Assembly (NCBI RefSeq): GCF_949628215.1
Contig: NC_134311.1
Span: 22,134,582 to 22,198,581 of the forward strand
Reading direction: 5' to 3'
DNA: 64,000 bases
From: Phalacrocorax aristotelis
Taxonomy: Eukaryota > Chordata > Aves > Suliformes > Phalacrocoracidae
The position numbers were made by a program, and so were the translations under genes. The first letter of the stretch is position 1. Each line of letters opens with the position of its first letter. The notes under the pieces are model-generated. The model did no database searches and had not been told where the DNA came from. It saw only the letters and a list, made by a program, of their open reading frames with translations. Below, one piece after another: positions 35,441 through 48,200 of this stretch.

Positions 35441-36259
35441 TGCTGTTTTAAGCAGCAACACCCACTGCCCCTCTTCACCCTTTTCTTTCAATTGACATGG
35501 TCAAATCCCAACACAGTTTTGAAACCACAGTTTGAAAGATTGTGTATTTCAGTTATACATATAATGGTTTCATATTTCTTAGTTCTGTCCCCTTCCCATC
35601 CCTACCCTTTGTATTTTGGAGTTCTTCTGTGTAGCATGATCCTCAGCTCAGATGTGAAACTATGAACTGTGTTATTATATGTGCACTTTTAGTTCAAAAC
35701 TCATTTAACTGGAACGTGGACTATGTTTTTCAAGTGGAAACATTCCATGTATCCTACATTACAATGCCAAATTATTAGTGGATTTTCAAAGCAAACAAAA
35801 ACGTAATTTAAAACCATCTCTCTCAACTGCAGATTTTTTTTAACAGTCCCCTGGTTGTTTTAAAATAGCATATGTTAGAGCTCTCCCACATCATATTACT
35901 GTGAAGGCTGGTGACAGAAATGCTGAATCATGCAAAGGATATTATAGGAAACTCTGAGCATACTTAAACTAATCCAGATATTGCAAACCTGTTCCTTAGC
36001 TATTTTTGTCTGAGGAGAGCTCCATTTTGACCTTTACCTGTGCATTTAAAGGAGGTGTCAGGTGCTTGATCTTTGGCTGTTTATGAGATAGACCTGAGTA
36101 GCATACTAGGAGCAAAATTAAACTCTCTGCAATAGAAATTGTAAAATTTTGTATCAGTGTCTAAGTGGCAGCACCAATGTACTGAATGGCCTCGCACAGG
36201 AAAATGGATTTTCTATAGATAATAGTACAAAATCAATTTTTCTAGTACACTATTCCTTA

Positions 36260-36302
36260 AAAAGGCAGGTTTCTTTTCCACTCTTAAGTAGACCTGCCTT
36301 TT
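36260..36302. repeat. Perfect 11-bp inverted repeat
   Basis: aaaaggcaggt at 36260-36270 is the exact reverse complement of acctgcctttt at 36292-36302, separated by 21 bases. Unusual but not extreme for a window of this size. Confidence 0.7.
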
Positions 36303-36802
36303 GTAATTTTAACATTGCATTCCCTGCCTGAAAACCCATTTTCAACCTTTCTTTTGAATGAGTTAGAGGTGGGGGAGTCTATGTACCAGAGATGGAAACA
36401 GCGTTTCCCAGCTTCTCACAGACTTTGAAACTTGCATCTTCTCACATGTGTGACTCTCAGCAATTCTATTTTCTAATGAAGAAACTCTTTTTTTTAACCC
36501 TCTGTGTTAGACCGACAGCAACATTGCAGCAGGCCCTCCCCATCATCTGAATGGGGGAGTTGTCTGTACATTGAAAGGCTGAGCCTTCTCTATGAGTGCA
36601 TCGCATCTGCTAGCCACGTATCACTGCTAAAAGAAACATGGCACGCAGGTGTTTAAATTATTCACACTCATAATCGGCCTTTATGTTACATTGCTGAGCC
36701 AAGCCTCTGTTATTCTAGTGCATAATTGATGGTGCTCAGTAGTGGAAAAGTTAGAAAAGCGGAAGTAATGCGATGCGAAAGTTGACTGAGGCAGCTCCAG
36801 CT

Positions 36803-36826
36803 GGCTCAGCCTGCCTGGGCTGAGCC
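36803..36826. repeat. Perfect 9-bp hairpin with 6-nt loop
   Basis: ggctcagcc at 36803-36811 pairs with ggctgagcc at 36818-36826. It lies in a local GC-rich patch in AT-rich sequence. Confidence 0.65.
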
Positions 36827-39680
36827 GCCCGTGTGGCTGTCTGGAGAAGGCAGGGTAAAGGGCTGAGGCCAAGCATCATGTCAGGGGCTTGATTTGGCGT
36901 TTGAGGGGAAAAGGATTTCTTCAGCTGAGCCATGTGACTAGAGAGGACTTGAAGGCTTTACTAGTGTGTTGCAAACCACTTCCACAAAGCTTTCAGAGGA
37001 ATTAGAAGTCTGTCTTCTCAGAAGGGGGTAGTTTGCTGTTAATCCTGCATGATTTTGGATGGTGCGATGACAGGTATCAATGGATGGCAAAAGGGTCGTA
37101 ATGCCCTAGTCATTCTAGTATAGAGAATTGCATAACCAGGAATATTTTCTAAAGGCTACAGACCATCAGAAATTCTGAGCATTTTATCATACACAGGAAT
37201 CTCTCACACACAAATATAATCCAAATACTGCCCTATTTTGGAATGACTTTTGTAATTCTGGCTGTCTTGGATGAAAATTAGTACAATATAGAAGACACCC
37301 AATTATCTGAAAATATCAATCACATTATTTCCAGAAGCTTCTGCTAATTTATAAAGCAACTTAATATCTCATTTCTGACATAAATGTTGAAATATTTTGT
37401 AAAGAATGTATGTGATTTACAATTACAAGCTCATTTTAAAGGTTTGTTTCTGCCCTCCTCTTCCTTTGTTGGACTTTATTTTGATTTTAAGTCAGCAGTT
37501 TTATTTTCCTGTCTCTCCAGCACAGTACATGTGTGTCTTGTATGGTAGTGCATCTCACACCATGATATGACAGAGGAGGAATGAATGCTTCTCCAATATG
37601 AAAAGAAATAACCTTCTTATTAAACAATAATGATCATTGTTTTGGGCTTTAGCCTGTCTAATAAAGTCTGTAAAAGTGTAGTAATAAATTATTTTGAAAC
37701 AACAGCAATTCCTTTGTTGCCAGTTTTTCTAGATGAATCCCCAAAACCCCCAGCTTTTCTTGGTTGTTATCATCAGGATAAAAAACGGTATTTTACTACA
37801 GAAGCAAGGAAGATGGTCAGAGTAACAAAGTAAGTTAGTTGGGAAGTTATTGTTGTTCATATAGTGATCTCTAGGTACATTGAAATATACTTTTGTAACA
37901 GTATTTGTCTTTGAGGCAACTGGTCTTTAGCCAAATGGTGTAGTTGCAAGTAGAACTCTTGTGTAACTAGCAATGAATAGTGAGTAATGAGCAGGACTTT
38001 CTCCACTCTTGTGAAAACAAGGGCTGCAACTTATGTAAACACTACTGGTGTAACTGAAATGGACATTTTGTGACAAGGGATGCATGGCTGAAATAATGAA
38101 ACACTTGCACATTTCACTTCTGTTTTGATAGAAATTGATGCACTTCTGATAGTTGGAGCCCTTGATAAAAACAGTGTTTTAATGCACTTGAACTGATTAT
38201 ATATTTTTATACTAACACACTTTCTTGTGTGCATGTTGTAAATGACCGCTCACTATTTAACTACACCTCTGCTTATATTACCTTCATACACAGAGGTAAT
38301 GCTAATGCTGGTATTTGCATGCTAAATGCTCACTCTGTGACAATTCTTCAGGTGATAAAGTGGCTAATAACATTATTATTTCTAAGCAGAGAAAATGAAT
38401 GTTTCATCCCCATTCATTGTTAAGAATAGTGCAGAGATCCCAAATCATTTCATCCCTATGCTTTAATAAGCTTGTCTCATTAATATTCCCTATATTAATT
38501 CTGCCAAAAAGACACAAACAAACAAACAGCAAAGATAGAAAAAAAAAAGAAATTAAGGAAATCTTGCAAAGATTATTATGACAATAAAAATGAGAAAAAA
38601 TTTACAAAATTATATTTTGTGTAGAAAATGCAGCCTTGTAACATTTAATGAAGCAACACAAATTGTTAGACCTTCTTTGATGATGGTGCTATAAAGTACC
38701 CTAATAAGCTATAAAGAAGGGAACCTGTGTCCTGTTGAAAATAATTACTATAGCAAAGTCCTGTGCCACAACATTAGGGAGGTAAAAAGAGGGAGAAAAG
38801 TAATTAGACACTGCAAAAGAAAAATCCTCAAGCAATCTTTTTGCCTGGCACTGCGTTGAACAAGAGCTGTAAGAATATGGTCTTAAGAAGCACATTTTTT
38901 CATTTAGAAAACATTCTGAGGTATTTGATTTTGTCAAAGTTATTTGCATACTGGAAATTATGTTTGTGTTCCAGAATAAGGAAATCAGTGTTTTCATATA
39001 GGTACTTACCATTCATATGTTTATATCTATTTGTGTAGGTACATGATCATGTGTTTGTGTGTATATAATTACTATATAAGCTCACAGTGTTGTAGCCTTT
39101 TTCTGTACCACAAGTATATGAATGTCAGTGTCTAAATCAAGACTCCAACCTACCTTTGGCTTCAGAAGAGAAGGAGGAATAAAAGACATCGTGGTATGAA
39201 TTGGGGTCTGTTCTTCCTTGGCTTCCATCTTTTAATTTGTTATTCAAAACATCTACTTTAAAGAAAAAGATTTGTAGTCCTCTAGATTAGTGAAGGATTT
39301 AGCACTGGTAGGAATTCATATCCCAGCTGCAGAGCTGTAATGGCAATGGTGACAGGCTGAGTTCTAAAGGTTGTGTCAGGGAAGTTCTCACATGCCAGCA
39401 ATTTAAAAATACAGATGTGAAGTCCACTTTGATAACTCAAAGTTCAGTTACAATTTCTTTTGTATTATACAGCTTAGTGAGTCAGCAAATATAAGTAGTT
39501 GCCATTTAAGTTAGGTATTTGATCAAAAGTTCTTAAAATGGGATGTATCAATCTATGAAACATCTTCAGGCATGGGCTGCTAATATGTGTGGGTTTCTTA
39601 ATTTATCATTTACATTCTAGGACTTCAGCACTCCAAGGTTCTGTGTCTTCTTTTTGAGTTGCCTTTTGTTTCTGAACACT

Positions 39681-39759
39681 TTTGTAAGATAGCTATATAT
39701 ATATTATTTGTAATATAAATTGTATATATGTAATGTATATTTGTAAGATAGCTATGTAT
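39681..39759. repeat. Spaced direct repeat in TA-rich simple sequence
   Basis: The 20-mer beginning tttgtaagatagctat occurs at 39681-39700 and again at 39740-39759 with one difference, flanking TATA/TGTA-rich sequence. Probably a local slippage duplication. Confidence 0.75.
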
Positions 39760-40178
39760 TTAGTAGGTATAAATGTGTAAGGATATGAAGTTAAAGAGTC
39801 TCTTTTCTACTTCTCTAGAAATAAAGATGGGCTCTGTTTTCTCAAATCTGTCCAGCTGTGTTCCTTGTTAGACTGTAAGGAGAAAGCTCCGATCCTTTAA
39901 GACTTTGTTATAATTGTTAATTAGCACTAAGTTATAGTGAATCTGTCTTGTAGAACTACATTTCTTATTGATCCAAAATTAAACTGTTAATCATATCTAC
40001 TTATTAGTAAATAGTAGCCAATATTTATGAGTGGAGTTAACACTGGGGAACATTGTGAAATCTGCCATTTTTGGTTTGGTTGGAGAGACGTGGTTTGGGG
40101 TAGCTGGTAACAGTCCAGCCTGGGACATGGTAGTAGATGGCTAATGAGCTTTCTGTCAAAAGGATGACAGTTAAGTCT

Positions 40179-40345
40179 TGGATCACAGAACCATCCAGGC
40201 TGGAAGGGACTTCAGGAAGTCTCCAGTGCTGCCAGGTACTCCTGAAGCCACCCCTGGCCCTGGGTAAATGGGCCCAACTCCCTTGGCCTCTCTTGGCAGA
40301 GCCTGTGCTGTAGCCATGATGGTCTCTGTGGCCTCCAGCTGAACT
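40179..40345 (-). mobile_element. CR1-type LINE 3' end fragment (minus orientation)
   Basis: The string at 40181-40225 (cacagaaccatccaggctggaagggac core) matches the reverse complement of the terminal part of avian CR1 LINEs, which read roughly GTCCCTTCCAGCC..GG.TGGTTCTGTGATTC at their 3' end. Local GC rises across the fragment and falls again outside. It is 5'-truncated, as most CR1 copies are, and has no reverse-transcriptase frame. The right boundary near 40345 is estimated. The family match is from memory of the consensus. Confidence 0.6.
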
Positions 40346-41000
40346 CACTTCAGTCTATCTGGAGCAATAATATGTAAGAGAATTACACATTACGTACATA
40401 AAACACAAGATCTTATAGTGCTGTGCCCAGAGGGGTCTGTGCAGGATGTTTAAACTATTCATCTATCGCACTGAATCAGGAGGGGCTGAGGGTGTACTTC
40501 TAAGATGGTGTCTCCACCTCCCAACTGCCATTTTGACCTCTCAGGCTCGCTCAAGCATCAAATCTTTTCATGAGCACAGGGCTTGCCCTCTGCACGCTAT
40601 CACTGCAGAGGGAGTGCGCTGCTGGCACCCAAGAAAGAAATTAACCCAGCATTACCAGTCCCTCAATTAGTCAGCTTGCCGTGCAGGAGGTGGAGGCTTC
40701 TAAAAAATTTATTGCTCTTCTTGAGTAAATTTAAATATATTTTTTTTATTTTAATCCTTAGGGTTGTTTCAGGCCTGTTTTATAAATTTTTCACATACTA
40801 CTTCCCATATTGCTTGGTGTTCTCCACTCTCAGGTGTAAATCTCAAAACATCATCATATCAAAAGTTGTTCTTAGTTTTTTGGGGGTTTGTTGGTTTTTT
40901 TTTTTTATCTGTCTGGGCAGTTTTTTTGTGTGCTTTCTAGGTTAAAAAAAAAAAAAAAAAGAGACAGATATTTCCACAGGCCTGAATTACAAAAGCTGCC
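40346..41000. other. Mixed intronic stretch ending in T and A runs
   Basis: 40400-40690 is GC-richer than its surroundings and could be an older, unrecognised repeat. It is followed by pyrimidine-rich sequence, a T run at about 40890-40906 and an A17 run at 40944-40960. No gene recognised. Confidence 0.45.
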
Positions 41001-44000
41001 AGTTGCTTTCTTGGCTGGTTTTAAAAATTTACTGGTTATCTCAGCAACTTTTATCTAAGATGTGCATATGAATAGGTACCTCCTGTCACATGTAGTTTTC
41101 CTCCCTTTCTTGGTCCTTCTATTTTTTCTTTTTGTGTCCAACAATATAGTTCTGTGCTTGATTTTGTAGAGAGGGAGAGAGGTGTCTTTAGGGGGAGGAC
41201 ATATTAAAGTGTATAGACTTCCTAGGGAATTGAGTATCTGGATGGTCTGGATAGCTCCATGGTGTTTACCTGAGTTCTTGCTGGCCTTATTTATGACTTG
41301 TGCTTGTGGAGAGAACATAAATAGCTGGGGAGAAAAACATGCAGGGAATACTCTTCTGCAGATAAAGGGCGGTGGTGTATTTCTGTGTTTAGCTTTTCCT
41401 TTTCCACTGGAGAAGGAAGAATTAGTGCATCCTTCAGGGACATAAAAGATTTTTCTGCCAGAGTAATTTATAGCATGGACTAAGTAATTTTGTAGCTGCC
41501 AAGTGATTTTTTTTATGTTTTTGGAAGTAATAAGACAGGATTACAAACTATAAATTATTCTAGTGGTAGCTGCTCCCAAGCTTGCCCACCCGTTCATGCT
41601 GCATAGTACTTTATGGGAAGTTATGTTTAATTTCACTTAATGAGTACTTAGGACTGAGTCCTCTCAAATGCTTTGATGGGCTGTTAAATTTACAAATGTC
41701 CTGCAGCTATAAATTACCAATGAAGATTAGTAGAAAGGGTACATTGCCATATATTTCACATGATTTACTTAATGTCACAGTCTTTTCCCAAACTTGAGGC
41801 CCACAAATGGTGTGGCAGGGTATGCCCACCATCTGTGACAATTCTTACTTCTGCTATTAAGGTTTAACTACTTATTTGGCATTTTAATTGTTTTTTCTGT
41901 CTGTTTTTGTCATAAGAAATGAGCAGAAGGGTGTGTGTACGTTTATTAACTCATGGACAGCAAATGGAAAAATAGTAATTGCTGTAAGTAATAATATGAT
42001 GTAATAATTAAATTGAATAGAAATACCTTTCCACCTGTAAAAGGAAGTCAGATAATATTTTTTATTCTCAAATATTATTGAATGTTTCTTATAACAATAG
42101 AACATACTAATCAAACTTAATCAAAGGTTTAGTTTTACTCCTTGACTTCCCTGATACTTTTTAAAGTGAAAAAGGATTGTTTTCAGTAGTCTACGGCTTT
42201 TGGAGTTGGGCCCAAAAATCGTTTGCTCTGTATATATAACTGAAGGGCAAATGCAGTTTTTACATTTTTGAAACAGATTTTTTTTTTTAATCTGTGAAGG
42301 AGACAGCTTGGGCAGCAGATGAAATAATTCAATTTCTTTTCTCCTGGTTATTTTCAAAATTTGTATAAAATAACTGTCAAGCTCTAGAATGAATTGTTCT
42401 TATATTCTTGGATTTCAGTTGAGGTTTAGATAAAAAAATCTGGCTGCTTTGATTACTTTTTATCTTGAATATGTCATATTGTCCTCCCTTCATCCCCTAA
42501 AAATAATCTTTCATTGCACTTGCTTTAATAAATGTAAAAGCTGTGGGTAATAGATTACAACTAAAAATGGTACTGATTTATAACTGTGTATGAACAGCTC
42601 ACTTAAGGAGTAATAAATGTGCTTACCTAACAGTATTTTAAAAAAGATACTTTTAAAAAAATTTTGTTGATTATTTTTCTATAAATATTTATTTGAAAAC
42701 GAGTGATAGCTCTGTAGTTTTGCATGACTGAGATTTTGTGGAGGGGGAAGATTGTTGTGGTTAAGTGCTTTTGAGGAGACATCGGTGTGCCTATGAGGAA
42801 TTTTTAAAAATATTGCTAACCGTCCCTTTTGTAGGACAGTAGGAATTTGTGGGGATATGTTATATCTTATAAAATGTTTTATGTTATAAAATGTGAGAAC
42901 TGGAGAGTTGTCAACATAAACATCTTTTTTTTTAATTGGATGAATGTTAAATTGCGGTGCTGTTTCTTTCTAGGTATAAGTTAAATTTATGCTTATGATC
43001 CTATCTATACCTCCTGTGAAGACAATAAAAGTTACAGACAGAATGTAAACTACAAAGAAATCATATGGAAGATTTCACTGGAAGGTTTCACTGGTCATAG
43101 ATTATGTGACAAAATTATTACTGGGATCTTACAACAGGAATTGGGTTATTAAATTACAGTATTTAACTTTACTTGTATTAATAATTAAACTAATTTAAAG
43201 AGTTTTCTGATTGTTGTCCTCAGAAACATTTTCAAACCATTTTATATTACAAACTAAAGAAGATCATAGGCACCCTTTTTATTCTTTTCTCAATAAACTA
43301 ATATTTATTGTCTTCAGGAGAGTCTAAAAGAAAAAAAAAAAGCAAAAAAGCAAAGCAACTTCCTAAAAGAATGTTGATTTGAAAGATATCCCGTATATGG
43401 TTCATCCTCCTTCATTTGAACTGGATGTTTTCAGTGCCATTTCTGATTTAAAGGACTGTTCTGGAAAGTTGGTATGTAATTTTTCAGAGCAGTTACATGA
43501 CGATTTTTTCACTTCATATGGGAAATGCAGGAAAATGCTGCAGTTTTCCCCCTAAGTGCTGGTTTTTTTATTAGGTGGTGGGTAATGGCAAAACTTTCTT
43601 TGTATCCAATGTTCATCTGAAGTTTTGACACTGACATGTGAGATGTATTTCAGATATATTTCAAAGTTTACTCAATCTGAGATTTGCTTCTTTTGATTGC
43701 TTGGACAATTGGCTCGAGACAAATAGGCACTGCTATTGCTGACATAGTATAGCAGTTGGGGAGCGGGACTATATGGCAAGTTGTATGATACCTGTCTTTG
43801 GAAGCTGAGAAGGGCACTTAACACGTACCAGAGGAAACCTCAGAAAGGACGATATTTAAAAGTATTTGTAGATCAATATATTAGGATTGCTGGCAAGTTA
43901 GTAAGGTTGTTGAACTGTGAGCACCTCCAGATGTTCTGATTAATAGCTTGCTGAGTAAACCATTGCAAGTCACTTAACTTCTCTCTGCCAGGAATCTCAA

Positions 44001-46120
44001 CTGTAAAAACTGACATAAAAAGCAGGGCTTTATACAATTCTTGAGAGCTGCTGCCAAATAATTATTTTAAAATCCGGTATTAGTGTTCTAGATCAGTGAC
44101 TGGCTGTGAAATAGATGGTAAACAAGATGGGTGAAGCCAGAGACCTGTTAAGGCTAATCTGAGCATGGTAGTTTTTTCTAAATGCAGGTAATTTTTGGAG
44201 GCTGTTAATATAAACCAGGTGGAGTAAAGTCTGTATATTCTGAAACCTGCATGCTAGACACTGGAATTTGGCTTTTCATTTAGTTAAATAAAGCAAGAGA
44301 AAAAAGACCGTTTTTTTGACCTTTGTTTTTGGAGGGAGAGAATCTAAGGAGACAGCTAACTATTTTCTCCTTCTTAAAGATGTCATTTCTGAAGTTCTGC
44401 TCTGCCGTTTTTGACAACTATTCTTTGCAATGAGGCAGTTATTTCTGAAAGAATGTAATTGAAGATAAACTAAGATATCATTAATGTAATAAATTTTTAC
44501 TTGAAAACAAAAAATCTTCTGCCTTGTGGATAGCTTCACTTTAAAAATGTGTCCCCACACTGTTTCTCATCGGGGCTAATTCATCAGTGTTGTTAATAGG
44601 AGGTATCCACCCAAGAGAAGCCACACCTGTATTGATTACACCTTATGGAAAGTGACAATTTAAATGTTGGGTGTTGTAAGTCACAAGTGCAGTGTTTATG
44701 GTCCCAAGAATTGTGTCTATTGAGGTATGGTTTTAGTATCTTCTTTACAAGTACGAGAGGAGAGGTAGCAGTTCCCCACGCTTCCACAGTTTGGCAAAGA
44801 TTTAATCTATTTGAATTCATTGCTTGTGAGTTATTATTTCTAATCATACGCATGATTGACTCCAGTTAAATGACTCTGACTGAAAAGGCAGGGGGTTAAA
44901 TCTAAAACTCTAAGTATGTATTTTAACTGAAAGTAGGGATCATCATGGAATGTGTTCTCAATCAGTACTTGACATTCATCTGAATATATAGCTTAAAAGA
45001 AAAAAGGTAAGCACTGTTCTATCCTTGGGCAGGAGCAGTGCGTGAAAAACTGTGACTGTGCTCTAAGGATGAAAGTGGAAGGCCTGGAGGGTACACAGAA
45101 ATAGTAAAACTGAGGTCTCTTACCGTGTTATGCTAAGTGCGGTTAATATTGCAAGTGTACAATGAGAGGAAATTGAGTGACCCTTTGAAATCCTTTCTGA
45201 GACTTCCAAGTCATTTTGAAGTTTCAGAAATATACCTATAAATGACCTAACGAAAGAACTGATTTTTAGAATAAAATGGGACTGCATGCAAATGTTATCA
45301 GTGTTTGGAAGATGCACACTACAGTCTTGCCAAACCATTTCTCAGCAAGAAGATCTTAGACAGCTGAGTGGTCTCATTTTTCCCATGAGAGAGACTCCTG
45401 AGGAGGAGGTTTTCAGTAGGTCCTAAACTGAAAGGAGTTAGAGATCATGACAGTGGGATAGTAAAAATGTAAATTGTTTTATTTTCAGGAAAAACATGCA
45501 AAAGAGAATAATTTTGTTTGTTGTTTTGGGTTTTTTTTGTTTGTTTGTTTTTTTTTAAGGGAAAAGTAATTCTACTTGCAGATTCTCTTTTTACAGGTAT
45601 TGGAGATATTTTTACCCCCCATCCTTCAGAAATTTAACTTCGTGGTTTTTGTTTTATCTCATAATGCAGATAAGAGTCTGACGTTTTTAAGATACTGATG
45701 GAGCACCTCCTAGATTCAGCAATTTCTTGTTCTATTATTTTATAATTTAATGGCAAACAAAATGTGGTTTTATCCCTGCAAACCTGTATGCTGTGGAGTA
45801 TCCAAGATAACAGAAGGGAATTGGCTTTTATAAAACATGTGAATGTATTTTCAATTGGTAGCCACAATTAAGAACAGAATTGGCAAAGTGAATCCTTTAC
45901 AGGGCCTAACAATGAAAATTTTGTTTGTTTTCTTTATAAGGGAGAAAATCGGCAGCAAGTGTGGATAATAAATTACATGATGTGTTATTTCGCGATTTTT
46001 AAGTCCAGCTCATGATCTCATTGAAGTCAGTGGAAAAAACTGCCATTGCCTTAAATAAAATCAGGATGATGATCTCTCTGAGAACAAAAATTGATTTAAC
46101 CTCTAATAATTCCAGGCATC
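41001..46120. other. Intronic AT-rich stretch without genes
   Basis: Unique AT-rich sequence with T/G-rich patches (for example 45518-45560) and small duplications such as ggaagatttcact/ggaaggtttcact near 43067. Nothing coding or transposon-like recognised. Confidence 0.55.
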
Positions 46121-46124
46121 CCAT

Positions 46125-46229
46125 CTTTCCCTTTCCCTTTCCCTTTTCCCTTTTCCTTTTTCCCTTTTCCCTTTCCCTCTCCTCGCCCCTCCCCGCCCCT
46201 CCTTGCCCCTCTCCTTGCCCCTTTCCCTT
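46125..46229. repeat. Polypyrimidine tract (CCCTTT)n grading into CTCCTYGCCCC repeats
   Basis: About 105 bases of almost pure C/T on the + strand: first irregular CCCTTT/CCCTTTT units, then CCCCTCCT(T/C)GCCCC units interrupted by single Gs. The minus strand is a polypurine strand with many GGG runs, so triplex (H-DNA) and G-quadruplex formation are possible. Two adjacent repeat units suggest two rounds of expansion. Confidence 0.85.
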
Positions 46230-48100
46230 GGCAATTCACACATACTCAATATTTTCTTTGGCAGTCATTGTTTCTCTGAATTCTAGTTATTTAGAAGTGA
46301 GGTGATTAATAAAGAGATATCAAATATTTTGACTTGGTTGGAATATTTGGTTTTCTTACAGGTAGAGGATGCTGATGGAACATTCAACCATAAGAAAATT
46401 GTTCTACATTTGCTGAAGAGAGTAAGATTTGCCTTTGCTGGATGTCATAAATTGAGAGTAAAATATGGATCATGTGGGTGCGTGAGGTAGATGGTCCCGT
46501 ACACCGGGAAGAGTACTTTTGTGAAGATCGTCAGATAGTGACCATAGACAGGTGCTTAAATGGCTGTAGGTTCCCCTGGGATCAGAAGGTTAGACAAACT
46601 GCCCCTTGGTTTTAAACAGGGCAGTTGTTTCTTGTCAGTTTAATTATCCTTACATTTTGTGAGGCGGTCACTCAAGTGGTCTGGAAATATTAGGAAATTT
46701 GAGGCTTTCACAGCTTTGAGGGCAAAGTTCTGATAATTGTCTTTTTTTTGTTGTTGTGATAGTCTTAATGCAAGTGATGGGCTCTTAGAACCACAAGGCA
46801 CGCTACTTGCCAGTGCAAGATTTAATCGAGACACTATCATTCAGTGGGAAATGCCTTTCAGTCCGATTTTATTTATATGAATTTACTCTGCAACTCAGTA
46901 ATCTCTGCTTGGGGTCATTACTTTGATTTTAACTTAGCAATTTAACTCCTGAAGTGCTTCAAGTAAAAATATCCTTGAAGGAGTAATAAGTTTAAATAGC
47001 TCCGAATCAGTTGAAAATAGTTTTTTAATTTAGTTCAGGCTGGGAGTGCAAACTGACACGAAAACAAGTAGACAGAGGAGGAAAAAGAGATTAAGCATGA
47101 ATGGTCATACTGTGCCATACAGTTGAAGAATTTGAAGATGGAGCAAAAAGGTTTAATATACCCCTTTGTAACATCCTGGTATTAATGAATACCTAGTGAC
47201 AGTAAATAAAAAGTAATAACCCAAATAATATTTACTTTAATACTCGCATTTTTTTGTTTGCTTGGCTTTGATTATTTTGATGGCATTACTAATACAGGAG
47301 ATATAAAAATGTAACTACCGCTTCCTAAATTAACAATTTACTTACTAAATGAGGAGAAAACATCTTAACATAAATAAAATAAAAATCTCTAGTCATTTAA
47401 GCCAACCCCATTGCTTTTATAAAGCACTTGAGATTTTATTTTCATTAGCACTGAGAGGCACTTTGAAATGAGTAACTAGCAAATAAACAAACTGAGATAA
47501 TTCAAGTTTATATTGTTGAGTTAATAAAACTAATAAAATCTCTACATTTCCCAAGGTTTTCCATTATTACTATTTAATTTTTTTCATTGCAGAAGAAAAT
47601 TGTTAGGGTTATATAGTCTTAGGCATCATGGAAATTTTCTTTACAGGTTTTATGTTCTTTTATGACTTCATGAGGAAAATGAGGCTTGTTTGTGCAGCTT
47701 GTGAACAAGGAAAATACGTCTTTTTAGTGGTTTCATCTGGGTGATTGTTTGGTTCCTCGTTGTCTTCTGCCTGATGGTGTGTGCTTGAAGGTTCATGTCT
47801 TCAGCCGCTTTTCCTCTAAGAGGATTCTGGCAGTGCAGTATAGGTTTTGCAGGATAGTAAACAGAAACTATCTTAGGAGCTCCTTTCCTTTAGCAGTTAC
47901 TCCATTGTATTAGTACAACAACCAGTACAAACACCAGGAGTTCCACGTCAGGTGCCCCAGCCAGTCAGTTCTGTACAGCTTTGCCTTTCTTTTGGCAGCC
48001 TTTCTCCTGTGCAGCTGCAGAAATTTTTAGATTTTTATTCTTTTAGTCATTCCTTCTCTGCCCCCCTCTTCTTTCCCCTACATTGTTTTTGGGTTTGTAG
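46230..48100. other. Intronic AT-rich stretch without genes
   Basis: Ordinary AT-rich unique sequence; no feature recognised. Confidence 0.55.
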
Positions 48101-48103
48101 TGG

Positions 48104-48200
48104 CTTTTTTTTTTTTTCTTTTGTCCCCTCTCCTCTCCTCCCCTCTTCTCCCCTTTCCCTCTCCCCCCTCCCCTCCCCTTCTCCCCCCCCCCCCCAGCAG
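48104..48200 (+). repeat. 92-nt pyrimidine tract ending in AG (splice-acceptor-like)
   Basis: 48104-48195 is essentially all T then C/T then C (one G at 48123), ending in a C run at 48183-48195 and followed by AGCAG. On the EFNA5 sense strand this resembles a very strong polypyrimidine tract plus acceptor. The downstream sequence has no ephrin similarity and no obvious donor within about 100 bases, so an exon is not supported. Likely a microsatellite-like tract with H-DNA potential. Confidence 0.75.

Larger units (their letters stand above)
35441..40175. other. Intronic stretch without genes
   Basis: AT-rich unique sequence containing the hairpins at 36260-36302 and 36803-36826, a slightly GC-richer patch at about 36775-36930 and the 20-mer direct repeat at 39681/39740. 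No exon recognised. Confidence 0.55.

Noticed and set aside
40583..40945. 120-codon + strand open frame with hydrophobic Phe-rich end
   Set aside because: The hydrophobicity comes from poly-T sequence; no signal peptide or family resemblance.
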